From Veillonella sp. KGMB01456 (GTDB lineage Bacteria > Bacillota > Negativicutes > Veillonellales > Veillonellaceae), in assembly GCF_023051165.1 (NCBI RefSeq), contig NZ_JALKIG010000022.1, positions 1 through 36,227 of the forward strand: a stretch of 36,227 bases of DNA. The letters run 5' to 3'. Below the pieces are notes generated by a model, which saw only the letters and a list, made by a program, of their open reading frames with translations, was not told the origin of the DNA and ran no database searches. The number at the start of each line of letters is the position of its first letter. The first letter of the stretch is position 1. Positions 26,704 to 33,538 of this stretch are shown here, piece after piece. The translations under genes were made by a program, and so were the position numbers.

Positions 26704-27716
26704 TGACCTATATAATATTTGATTTGGAATGGAATCAGCCCTTTGCCAATGACATTAGCTTTATGAAGCGCACCGGTTTACCCGTATCGGGGGAAATTAT
26801 TCAAATCGGCGCTATTAAGCTTGATGAAAACTTAGAGTTGGTTGATACCTTCAATACTTTTGTAAAACCGCAGTATTTAACGCGCATGCATAAACATGTG
26901 GAGAAGTTGACCCATATATCGGCCGCTGATTTGGCCATGGGTGTTTCTTTCGTGCAGGCTTACAAGGATTTTGAACACTGGTGCGGTGACGATGCCGTGC
27001 TTTTGACCTGGGGCTCCGATGATATTGTGATGCTTCGTGAAAACCTCAAGTTATTCGGTCTGCCCGGTACGATTAAACATACCTGGTATGATGCGCAGCT
27101 TATTTTTGCTTATTTGCAACATGGCAATACGCAGCAGGTAGCTTTAAGCAAAGCTATGGAAGAGCTTGACATAAAACAGGATGAGTTGAATGCTCATGAT
27201 GCCTTGAATGACTCCATTTTCACAGGCTATATTTGTAAAGCGATTGCGCTAGACCAGGGGATTGCTCAGTACGAACAAATTTCAAAAAACACTTATTCGC
27301 AGGCCTATTTTCCGAAACCAATCAGTTTCTTTATTTATGAAAACTTCGGTGATAAACGCAAAGTGTTGCACGATAATAAAGTGCGCCGCGCTCATTGTCC
27401 GGAATGTCAGTCCTTGTTGACAACCAATAAAATTCAGCGCTTAAGCGGCGATAAATTTTTGAGCATCGGCCGCTGTCCGCATCACGGCTTATTCGGTGTC
27501 CATTGGCGTATCGGTAAATATATGAAGCGCAATCGAGAACTTAGTTATTATGTGACTAAGACATTGACGGCGGCACCGCCGGAACTTCAAAATTTATATG
27601 AAGAACGGGCTGAGTTAAATCGTCAAAAAGAGGAAGCCTATTTGGCCCGCATGGCGGCGAAACAGGCAGAGGAAGACGCAAAGCAGCAGTTTATTAATAA
27701 TCCGGATAAAAAATAA
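26703..27716 (+). CDS. DEDDh 3'-5' exonuclease-domain protein with putative zinc tail
   Basis: A 337-residue protein. Residues 1-190 form an exonuclease domain of the RNase T/DNA polymerase III epsilon type: FDLEWN (Asp7, Glu9), a middle Asp in TWGSDD, and the final HDALND (His and Asp five residues apart) as in DEDDh enzymes, closest to KapD-like proteins. After about 230 comes CPEC (Cys232, Cys235) and, 22 residues later, CPHH (Cys258, His260/His261), a probable zinc-binding knuckle, followed by a basic and Gln/Glu-rich helical tail. DNA or RNA substrate is unknown. It is the last gene of the LPS run by overlap, though its role need not be in LPS. Confidence 0.85.
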   Translation: MTYIIFDLEWNQPFANDISFMKRTGLPVSGEIIQIGAIKLDENLELVDTFNTFVKPQYLTRMHKHVEKLTHISAADLAMGVSFVQAYKDFEHWCGDDAVLLTWGSDDIVMLRENLKLFGLPGTIKHTWYDAQLIFAYLQHGNTQQVALSKAMEELDIKQDELNAHDALNDSIFTGYICKAIALDQGIAQYEQISKNTYSQAYFPKPISFFIYENFGDKRKVLHDNKVRRAHCPECQSLLTTNKIQRLSGDKFLSIGRCPHHGLFGVHWRIGKYMKRNRELSYYVTKTLTAAPPELQNLYEERAELNRQKEEAYLARMAAKQAEEDAKQQFINNPDKK

Positions 27717-27761
27717 ATGAAAATGACTTACAGTTGAGATGTAGAAATTTTTCAATTGATG

Positions 27762-27767
27762 TATAAT
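27762..27767 (+). promoter_or_regulatory. -10 element for the second M18 aminopeptidase operon
   Basis: A consensus TATAAT; no good -35 at 16-18 bp. The start of transcription would fall at about 27774, so the mRNA would open directly with the hairpin at 27778. Confidence 0.5.
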
Positions 27768-27777
27768 ATATACAGCT

Positions 27778-27817
27778 GAATCGGCCGCTACGGGCCGATT
27801 CCTAATTTTGAATTAGG
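27778..27817 (+). other. Two back-to-back hairpins in the leader of the second M18 gene
   Basis: A 9-bp stem (27778-27786 with 27793-27801, arm GAATCGGCC) and right after it a 7-bp stem (27801-27807 with 27811-27817, arm CCTAATT). The ribosome site AGGAAGGA (27815-27822) overlaps the end of the second stem, so this stem could limit translation. Confidence 0.55.
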
Positions 27818-27829
27818 AAGGATGATAAT

Positions 27830-29227
27830 ATGGAACGTAAATATGCTTGGCATGAATATACCGAAGCCGACACACAGGCTATGGAAGCTTTATGTAAAGA
27901 GTATCGTGATTTTTTGGATAACGGCAAAACAGAGCGCGAATGCATTGAACAAACAATCGCGAAAGCGGAAGCCGTTGGTTATAAAAATTTAAAAGAATTT
28001 CAGAACGCGGGTCAACCGATTAAACCGGGCTACAAAGTATACGCCGTACACATGAATAAAATCATTGCTTTATTCAATATCGGTACCGACTCTTTGGAAC
28101 AAGGTTTCAATATCTTAGGTGCTCATATCGATTCGCCGCGCCTTGATGTTAAACAGAATCCGTTCTATGAAGATAAGAACTTGGCCTTCTTTGATACGCA
28201 CTATTACGGCGGTATCAAAAAGTACCAGTGGGTGGCTATGCCCCTTGCTTTACATGGCGTCGTTGTGAAAAAAGACGGCACGAAAGTAACTCTTTCCATC
28301 GGTGAGAAAGATACGGATCCGGTATTCTGCGTAACCGACTTATTGCCTCATTTGGGCCAGGAACAGATGGAGAAAAAAGCGGCTAAAGTGATTGAAGGGG
28401 AAAACCTTGATTTACTCATCGGCAGCCAACCTGTTAAAGGTGAACTTAAAGACGGCGTAACCAAGTTCTTGAATGATATTTTTGAAAAAGAATACGGCTT
28501 CACCGAAGAAGATTTATTGTCCGCCGAACTTGAAATCGTACCGGCCGGTCGTGCTCGTGAAATGGGCTTTGACCGCAGCATGATTTTGGCTTACGGCCAG
28601 GACGACCGCGTTTGTGCTTACACTTCCTTAGCGGCTATGCTGGAAGTAGATAAAGTAAAACGCACTACCTGTACTTTATTGGTAGATAAAGAAGAAATCG
28701 GTTCTGTCGGTGCTACGGGCATGCAATCCCGTTGGTTTGAAAATGTGGTAGCTGAATTATTGGCCATGGCCGGTAATAAGTCGCCATTGGCCGTGCGTCG
28801 CAGCTTGGAACGGAGCCGCATGTTGTCTTCCGACGTAAGTGCCGGTTTCGATCCATTGTATGCATCCGCCTTTGAAGCTAAAAACGCCGCATTCCTTGGC
28901 AAAGGTGTTGTATTTAACAAATTCACCGGTGCTCGCGGTAAATCCGGTTCCAATGACGCCAATGCGGAATACATGGGCTTTATTCGCCGTATTATGGATG
29001 ATAATAATGTTAATTTCCAAACGGCTGAACTCGGTAAAGTAGACCTTGGTGGCGGCGGTACCATTGCGTACATCATGGCGCTTTACGGCATGAACGTTAT
29101 CGACTGCGGCGTGGCTGTGCTCAGCATGCATGCACCTTGGGAAGTAACGAGCAAAGCGGACGTATATGAAGCTAAGAAATGTTATGTAGCCTTTTTAAAA
29201 GCCGACGGCGTGGAAGGAAATCTATAA
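27830..29227 (+). CDS. M18 family aminopeptidase
   Basis: A 465-residue zinc aminopeptidase of family M18, different from the one at 12704. Motifs in order: GAHIDSPRLDVKQNP, GQDDRVCAYTSL, LVDKEEIGSVGATG, SSDVSAGFDPLY, GKSGSNDANAEY and a late LSMHAPWEVTSKADVYE with the last zinc histidine. It lacks the long insert of some eukaryotic relatives. The substrate could be neutral rather than acidic peptides; this cannot be told by sight. Its stop overlaps the next start (TAATG), so it leads a three-gene operon. Confidence 0.92.
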   Translation: MERKYAWHEYTEADTQAMEALCKEYRDFLDNGKTERECIEQTIAKAEAVGYKNLKEFQNAGQPIKPGYKVYAVHMNKIIALFNIGTDSLEQGFNILGAHIDSPRLDVKQNPFYEDKNLAFFDTHYYGGIKKYQWVAMPLALHGVVVKKDGTKVTLSIGEKDTDPVFCVTDLLPHLGQEQMEKKAAKVIEGENLDLLIGSQPVKGELKDGVTKFLNDIFEKEYGFTEEDLLSAELEIVPAGRAREMGFDRSMILAYGQDDRVCAYTSLAAMLEVDKVKRTTCTLLVDKEEIGSVGATGMQSRWFENVVAELLAMAGNKSPLAVRRSLERSRMLSSDVSAGFDPLYASAFEAKNAAFLGKGVVFNKFTGARGKSGSNDANAEYMGFIRRIMDDNNVNFQTAELGKVDLGGGGTIAYIMALYGMNVIDCGVAVLSMHAPWEVTSKADVYEAKKCYVAFLKADGVEGNL

Positions 29228-29589
29228 TGGGTAATATCAGTCAAGGTAAGACCAGTAAACCGACGGTGCGCATTGATATTTTTGACATTGAAGAAGACAA
29301 GGCGCAACAATATTTGAAGGACCGTGAAGAATGCGCTACTGCCGCGGAAGCGGTAATGGCGAAGTATTGTCAGACTGTTAAGCGTGAAACCCTTGATCCG
29401 ACGGAAGGCCAAGGCGTAGTAGGCTATTATAAAACGGGTGAAATCCTCATGCAAGTTTTGCTTGATCCGTTTGAAATTCCGGTTATGAAAGTAGCCATCG
29501 GCCGCGGTAAATTGGAAGAGTATATTTTGGCGGCCAACAGTTTGACTCATGAAATGCTCGAACAGCTGGCTAAGGAGGACGAAAACTAA
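29227..29589 (+). CDS. Conserved small protein of unknown function
   Basis: A 120-residue acidic, soluble protein with no signal peptide, membrane segment or cysteine pair. The middle reads EGQGVVGYYKTGEILMQVLLDPFEIPVMK, which suggests a small beta domain, and helical ends flank it. I do not recognise a family. It is certainly translated: it begins in the stop codon of the aminopeptidase with AAGGAAA before it, and overlaps the next gene in the same TAATG way. An extension to 29179 is possible in frame but would run deep into the aminopeptidase gene. Confidence 0.8.
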   Translation: MGNISQGKTSKPTVRIDIFDIEEDKAQQYLKDREECATAAEAVMAKYCQTVKRETLDPTEGQGVVGYYKTGEILMQVLLDPFEIPVMKVAIGRGKLEEYILAANSLTHEMLEQLAKEDEN

Positions 29590-29957
29590 TGTTATTGGTA
29601 CAATATCCGACTTGCACAACTTGTAAAAAAGCAAAAAAATATTTGGAAAGTCATAATATCAGTTTTGATGACCGCAATATTAAGGAAGAAAATCCGACAG
29701 CTGAAGAACTTGGTCTTTGGCAACCGAAGAGCGGTAAAGACGTTAAGGCTTTTTTCAATACGTCCGGTCAGGTTTATCGCAGTGAAAATATTAAAGATAA
29801 ATTGCCCACTATGAGTGATGAAGAAAAATTGGCTTTACTTGCTACGAATGGCATGCTCGTAAAACGTCCGTTATTAATCCTTGATGATGAAGTGCTGGTA
29901 GGTTTTAAAGAAGCAGAATGGGAAGCGGCACTTAAACGGAATGGCTATTTGAAGTAG
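29589..29957 (+). CDS. ArsC/Spx-like family protein
   Basis: A 122-residue thioredoxin-fold protein of the arsenate reductase (ArsC/Spx/MgsR) group. The N-terminus has YPTCTTCKKAKKYL with a CxxC (Cys9, Cys12), and the C-terminal half has LVKRPLLILDDEVLVGFKEAEW, the conserved Arg-Pro segment. It may be a glutaredoxin-type reductase or a Spx-type regulator; the CxxC occurs in both, and reading the difference needs a family tree. No arsenic genes lie nearby. Third gene of the M18 operon. Confidence 0.88.
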   Translation: MLLVQYPTCTTCKKAKKYLESHNISFDDRNIKEENPTAEELGLWQPKSGKDVKAFFNTSGQVYRSENIKDKLPTMSDEEKLALLATNGMLVKRPLLILDDEVLVGFKEAEWEAALKRNGYLK

Positions 29958-30017
29958 TTGACAATCCTGTGGGCGTCATTTATAGGCCTCTTTGATGAAT
30001 TTTCTTTCATTTTCCTA

Positions 30018-30046
30018 TTGAAATAGGCAAAGAAACAGGCTATAAT
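30018..30046 (+). promoter_or_regulatory. Promoter of the ABC importer operon
   Basis: -35 TTGAAA (30018-30023), 17-bp spacer, -10 TATAAT (30041-30046): the best promoter in the window. The mRNA would begin near 30053 with a 6-bp hairpin (ATATCC/GGATAT, 30054-30059 with 30069-30074). Confidence 0.8.
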
Positions 30047-30104
30047 GGTTGCAATATCCCGTGTAGATGGATATGTGTAGTATGGTAGAAGGGAGCATTT
30101 TATT

Positions 30105-31091
30105 ATGTGGAAGAAACGTGTAGTAGTGGCAGCGGCGGCAGCTTTGATGGCTGTAGGTTTACTCGCCGGCTGTGGTAGTGACAGTAGCAATGATAGCGGT
30201 GCGAACAAAACGTACAAAGTAGGGGTCGTTCAACTCGTTGAACATCCGGCGCTTGATGCGGCCAACAAGGGATTTGTTGACGGCTTGGCGTCTAAAGGGT
30301 TTAAAGATAATGTAAAAATCGATCAGCAGAACGCTCAGGCGGACCAGTCGAATTTGAACAGTATTGCCCAGCGTTTTGTGGCAGATAGAGATGATTTGGT
30401 GTTGGCTATTGCAACGCCGGCTGCTCAAGCTATGGCAAATGCAACCAAAGATATTCCAATCTTGGGTACAGCCATTACCGATTATGTCCAAGCTAAATTA
30501 GTAAAAAGTGATGAAAAACCGGGCACTAATGTGAGTGGTACGACTGATATGAATCCGGTAGAAAAACAGGTGGACTTAATTACTCGTATTTTACCGAATG
30601 CTAAGAAAGTCGGCATTATCTACAGTGCCAGCGAAGTGAATTCCCAATTACAGGCAGAACGCATGAAGAAACATGCTCAGGAAAAAGGCCTTGAAGTTGT
30701 GGAAATGACGGTTCAAAATGTGAACGATATTCAGCAGGTCGCACAAAACTTGGTAACACAGGGTGTTGAAGCTATTTATGTACCTACCGATAATGTAGTT
30801 GTATCGGCTATGCCTAACTTGGTTAAAATTACCGATGCCGCTAAAATTCCGGTATTCCCGGGTGAAGACAATGTGGTAAAAATGGGCGGTTTAGCGACTT
30901 ACTCCGTTGATTACTACCAATTGGGCTTCCAAACCGGTGTAATGGGGGCTAAAATCCTATCCGGTGAAGCTAAAATCGAAGATATGCCGGTTGAAAGTCA
31001 AAAAGAATTCAAATTGGTTATTAACCAAGATGTGGCTAATCGTTTAGGCATTACTATTCCGGCCGACGTTTTGCAAGAAGCCGGTAAATAA
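30105..31091 (+). CDS. ABC transporter substrate-binding lipoprotein
   Basis: A 328-residue lipoprotein: a basic N-terminus, hydrophobic stretch and lipobox LLAGC with lipid-bearing Cys23. The mature part, with VGVVQLVEHPALDAANKGF at its start and GTAITDYVQAKLV, GVEAIYVPTDNVV and PVFPGEDNVV later, fits the ABC_sub_bind family (PF04392) whose members include the tryptophan-linked TrpX. The ligand here is not known. In a Gram-negative-type cell it should be anchored in the periplasm. A promoter stands upstream; a hairpin with T-run follows before the permease gene. Confidence 0.92.
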   Translation: MWKKRVVVAAAAALMAVGLLAGCGSDSSNDSGANKTYKVGVVQLVEHPALDAANKGFVDGLASKGFKDNVKIDQQNAQADQSNLNSIAQRFVADRDDLVLAIATPAAQAMANATKDIPILGTAITDYVQAKLVKSDEKPGTNVSGTTDMNPVEKQVDLITRILPNAKKVGIIYSASEVNSQLQAERMKKHAQEKGLEVVEMTVQNVNDIQQVAQNLVTQGVEAIYVPTDNVVVSAMPNLVKITDAAKIPVFPGEDNVVKMGGLATYSVDYYQLGFQTGVMGAKILSGEAKIEDMPVESQKEFKLVINQDVANRLGITIPADVLQEAGK

Positions 31092-31157
31092 ATATCCTGA
31101 TTAAAAAAGGGAATAGCCCGATTTTAAACTAAAGGGTAAATAATTAACCTAATACAT

Positions 31158-31190
31158 AAAAGAAAAGGGCTTCGGCCTTTTTCTTTTTAT
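31158..31190 (+). terminator. Terminator-like hairpin inside the ABC operon
   Basis: A 13-bp stem (31158-31170 with 31175-31187) closed by a UUCG loop (one G-T pair at 31167/31178), with a T-rich 3' arm. It lies after the lipoprotein gene and ends just before the ribosome site of the permease gene, so it probably lowers expression of permease and ATPase relative to the binding protein. Confidence 0.75.
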
Positions 31191-31203
31191 AGATGGAGGA
31201 AAC

Positions 31204-32073
31204 ATGGAAAACCTGATTATTTCTACATTAGGCCAAGGCCTGTTATGGTCACTGTTGGCTATCGGCGTATTTATTACGTTCCGTGTATTGGATATTGCCG
31301 ATTTAACCGTTGAAGGGAGCTTCCCATTAGGCGCAGCTATTTCCGTTACACTCGTTGTGGCCGGCGTGAATCCGGTTGTATCGATTTTAGCAGCCGCCGT
31401 GGGCGGTATGCTCGCCGGTGTGGTTACGGGCTTGGTTCATACTAAGCTTAAAATTCCGGCCCTCTTAGCCGGGATTCTAACCATGATTGCATTATACTCG
31501 GTGAATCTTCATGTCATGGGGAAAGCGAATGTGTCCTTATTGCGCATGGACACAGTATATACCTATTTGGAAGCCATGAATATTTCCGCTACCTGGGCTT
31601 TGGCCATCGTAGGCTTATTGGTAGCTTTTTTATCCGGTCTATTTTTATTCTGGTTCTTCGGGACGGAAATCGGGGCCGCCATTCGTGCCACCGGCGTGAA
31701 TCCGCAAATGATTCGTGCCCAGGGCGTGAATACGGATACGATGATTGTATTGGGCTTGCTTTTATCTAATGCGTTTGTAGCTGTAGCCGGTGCCCTCGTA
31801 GCACAAGGAAACGGTTATGCCGACGTAGGCATGGGCGTAGGCACCATCGTTATCGGTTTGGCTTCGGTTATCATCGGGGAAGTTCTCTTCGGCACCCGTT
31901 CTTTTGTGAAAAGTTTAACGGCCGTAGTGCTCGGTTCCGTTGTGTACCGTATCGTTATTGCCATTGTATTATACTTAGGTATGCCGCCAAATGATTTGAA
32001 ATTATTTACGGCCGTATTGGTTGCCATCGCCTTGTCCTTACCGACATTGAAGGCGAAATGGCAGAGTCGCTAA
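31204..32073 (+). CDS. ABC transporter permease
   Basis: A 289-residue inner-membrane permease with about eight hydrophobic segments, of the branched-chain-amino-acid/sugar type (BPD_transp_2). GAAIRATGVNPQMIRAQGVN is the cytoplasmic coupling loop seen in this family. It pairs with the lipoprotein before it and the ATPase after it (12-base gap). Its ribosome site (TGGAGGA) lies right after the terminator-like hairpin, hinting that its level is held below that of the binding protein. Confidence 0.92.
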   Translation: MENLIISTLGQGLLWSLLAIGVFITFRVLDIADLTVEGSFPLGAAISVTLVVAGVNPVVSILAAAVGGMLAGVVTGLVHTKLKIPALLAGILTMIALYSVNLHVMGKANVSLLRMDTVYTYLEAMNISATWALAIVGLLVAFLSGLFLFWFFGTEIGAAIRATGVNPQMIRAQGVNTDTMIVLGLLLSNAFVAVAGALVAQGNGYADVGMGVGTIVIGLASVIIGEVLFGTRSFVKSLTAVVLGSVVYRIVIAIVLYLGMPPNDLKLFTAVLVAIALSLPTLKAKWQSR

Positions 32074-32085
32074 GGAGGGCTACCT

Positions 32086-32877
32086 ATGTTAGAAGTTAAA
32101 CAGATTGTCAAAACATTCTTTAAAGGTACGGTCAATGAAAAAGTGGCTCTTCATGGCGTTGATTTACGCTTGGAGTCCGGTGATTTTGCTACCGTTATCG
32201 GCGGTAACGGGGCCGGTAAGAGTACCTTGTTGAATTCCATTGCCGGTGTATTTCCCATTGATTCCGGATCCATTCATATTAATGATACGGATATTACGAA
32301 AATGCCGGAATACAAACGAGCGGCGTTTATCGGCCGTGTATTCCAGGACCCTATGCTTGGTACGGCGGGGAACATGCAAATTGAAGAAAATCTTCTTCTC
32401 GCTTTGCGCCGTGGTAAACGGATGGGCCTTAAATGGGCGTTCGTACCGAAAGAACGGGAATTGTTCCGTGAACGTTTATCCCTCTTAGGCCTTGGTCTCG
32501 AAGACCGTTTGACGGCTCGTATGGGCTTATTGAGCGGCGGTCAGCGCCAGTCCATTACCTTGTTAATGGCCACCATGCTTCGTCCTGAGCTGCTATTGCT
32601 CGATGAACATACGGCAGCCCTTGATCCTAAGACGGCTGAAAACGTGTTAACGTTGACGGATAAACTCGTTAAAGAGCATAATCTGACAACCCTTATGATT
32701 ACGCATAACATGCGTGATGCCTTGCGTTTCGGCAATCGTCTGATTATGATGAATAACGGACGCATTATCTTTGACGTGCGCGGCGAAGAGAAGAAGAAAT
32801 TAACGGTTCAAGACTTATTGGAACGCTTTGAAGTGGCCGGCGATACTATTAGTGACCGTATGATGTTGGGAACCTAA
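32086..32877 (+). CDS. ABC transporter ATP-binding protein
   Basis: A 263-residue ATPase. Walker A GGNGAGKST (about 39-47), Q-loop VFQDPMLG, signature LLSGGQRQS, Walker B LLLLDEHTAALD and the switch histidine in MITHN are complete. In Walker B the residue after Glu is His (DEHTAALD) rather than the more common Pro; this subgroup often shows it. It works with the upstream permease and lipoprotein; the three genes form one importer operon. Confidence 0.94.
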   Translation: MLEVKQIVKTFFKGTVNEKVALHGVDLRLESGDFATVIGGNGAGKSTLLNSIAGVFPIDSGSIHINDTDITKMPEYKRAAFIGRVFQDPMLGTAGNMQIEENLLLALRRGKRMGLKWAFVPKERELFRERLSLLGLGLEDRLTARMGLLSGGQRQSITLLMATMLRPELLLLDEHTAALDPKTAENVLTLTDKLVKEHNLTTLMITHNMRDALRFGNRLIMMNNGRIIFDVRGEEKKKLTVQDLLERFEVAGDTISDRMMLGT

Positions 32878-32955
32878 AATTCAATCGTAATGAACAGTGG
32901 ATGCCATTATATGGTATTTACATAAAATGAATATCGTTGTACTTATAACGACGTA

Positions 32956-32990
32956 TGTAAAGAGGGATTTTTGTAAAATCCCTCTTTACA
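32956..32990. terminator. Long perfect hairpin after the ABC operon
   Basis: A 16-bp perfect stem (32956-32971 with 32975-32990) with a 3-nt loop. The arm AAAGAGGGATTTT gives TTT at the 3' side. It probably ends the ABC operon transcript. Its right arm also contains the -35 of the rpsO promoter. Confidence 0.7.
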
Positions 32991-33013
32991 ATTATAGGGG
33001 CATATAGTATACT
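32985..33013 (+). promoter_or_regulatory. Promoter of rpsO
   Basis: -35 TTTACA (32985-32990), 17-bp spacer, -10 TATACT (33008-33013). Transcription would start near 33020. The -35 lies in the right arm of the terminator hairpin. Confidence 0.7.
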
Positions 33014-33020
33014 CATTAAG

Positions 33021-33110
33021 GTGCTATACGCACTGTTAACGCAAGCGAAGTATTCGAATCTCCAACGTTTACTTTGGCTTGTCGAGATTTTATTCGTAGT
33101 ACAGGAGGAC
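33021..33110 (+). promoter_or_regulatory. Structured rpsO leader, possible S15 autoregulatory site
   Basis: The leader starts with a hairpin GTGC/GCAC (33021-33024 with 33030-33033). AATCTC (33057-33062) can pair with GAGATT (33084-33089) around an inner CCAA/TTGG stem (33062-33065 with 33074-33077; C33062 is shared). S15 represses its own mRNA in several bacteria through structured leaders of this kind. The match is by layout only. Confidence 0.35.
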
Positions 33111-33116
33111 ATAATA

Positions 33117-33383
33117 ATGTTAACTACAGAAGCTAAACAAGCTATCATCAAAGAATTTGCTGTTCATGAAGGCGACACCGGATCTCCGGAAGTACAAATC
33201 GCGATTTTGACTAACCGCATTGTATACCTTACTGAACATTTGAAAGAACACAAAAAGGATCATCACTCCCGTCGTGGTCTTTTGAAATTGGTTGGTCAAC
33301 GCCGTAACATGCTTGACTACCTTCGTCGTAAAGACATTGAACGTTACCGTGCAATTCTTGAAAAATTAAACTTACGTAAATAA
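33117..33383 (+). CDS. rpsO: 30S ribosomal protein S15
   Basis: An 88-residue protein (E. coli S15 has 89 with Met) that binds the central domain of 16S r[41 protein letters not shown] and [12 protein letters not shown] are fully typical. The ATG at 33117 follows AGGAGG; a longer frame that opens at 33021 covers only the leader. It precedes pnp, a gene order kept in many bacteria, with a terminator between them. Confidence 0.98.
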   Translation: MLTTEAKQAIIKEFAVHEGDTGSPEVQIAILTNRIVYLTEHLKEHKKDHHSRRGLLKLVGQRRNMLDYLRRKDIERYRAILEKLNLRK

Positions 33384-33410
33384 TTGCGTTTCACGCGTTA
33401 GTTTGCGTAA

Positions 33411-33440
33411 CTTAAAAAGCGGCCTTGGCCGCTTTTTTTA
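33411..33440 (+). terminator. Terminator between rpsO and pnp
   Basis: An 11-bp stem (33414-33424 with 33427-33437, arm AAAAAGCGGCC) and a T-run. It would end most rpsO transcripts; pnp then needs read-through or its own promoter. Confidence 0.9.
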
Positions 33441-33538
33441 TATAATAACTAATAAAACACTTTTATTTTATGAGATAATCATTTACAATAATAGAGAATG
33501 TAAAAATTGTAGAAGAGTAACTCAGAGGAGGAATCGGA

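Noticed and set aside
29589-29957. Arsenic resistance gene
   Set aside because: Only the fold and CxxC support it. No arsenic pump or ArsR gene is near, so a redox or Spx-like role is as likely.
30053-30104. Riboswitch or T-box leader for the ABC importer
   Set aside because: The leader is only about 50 bases with one 6-bp hairpin; too small for known amino-acid riboswitches or a T-box.
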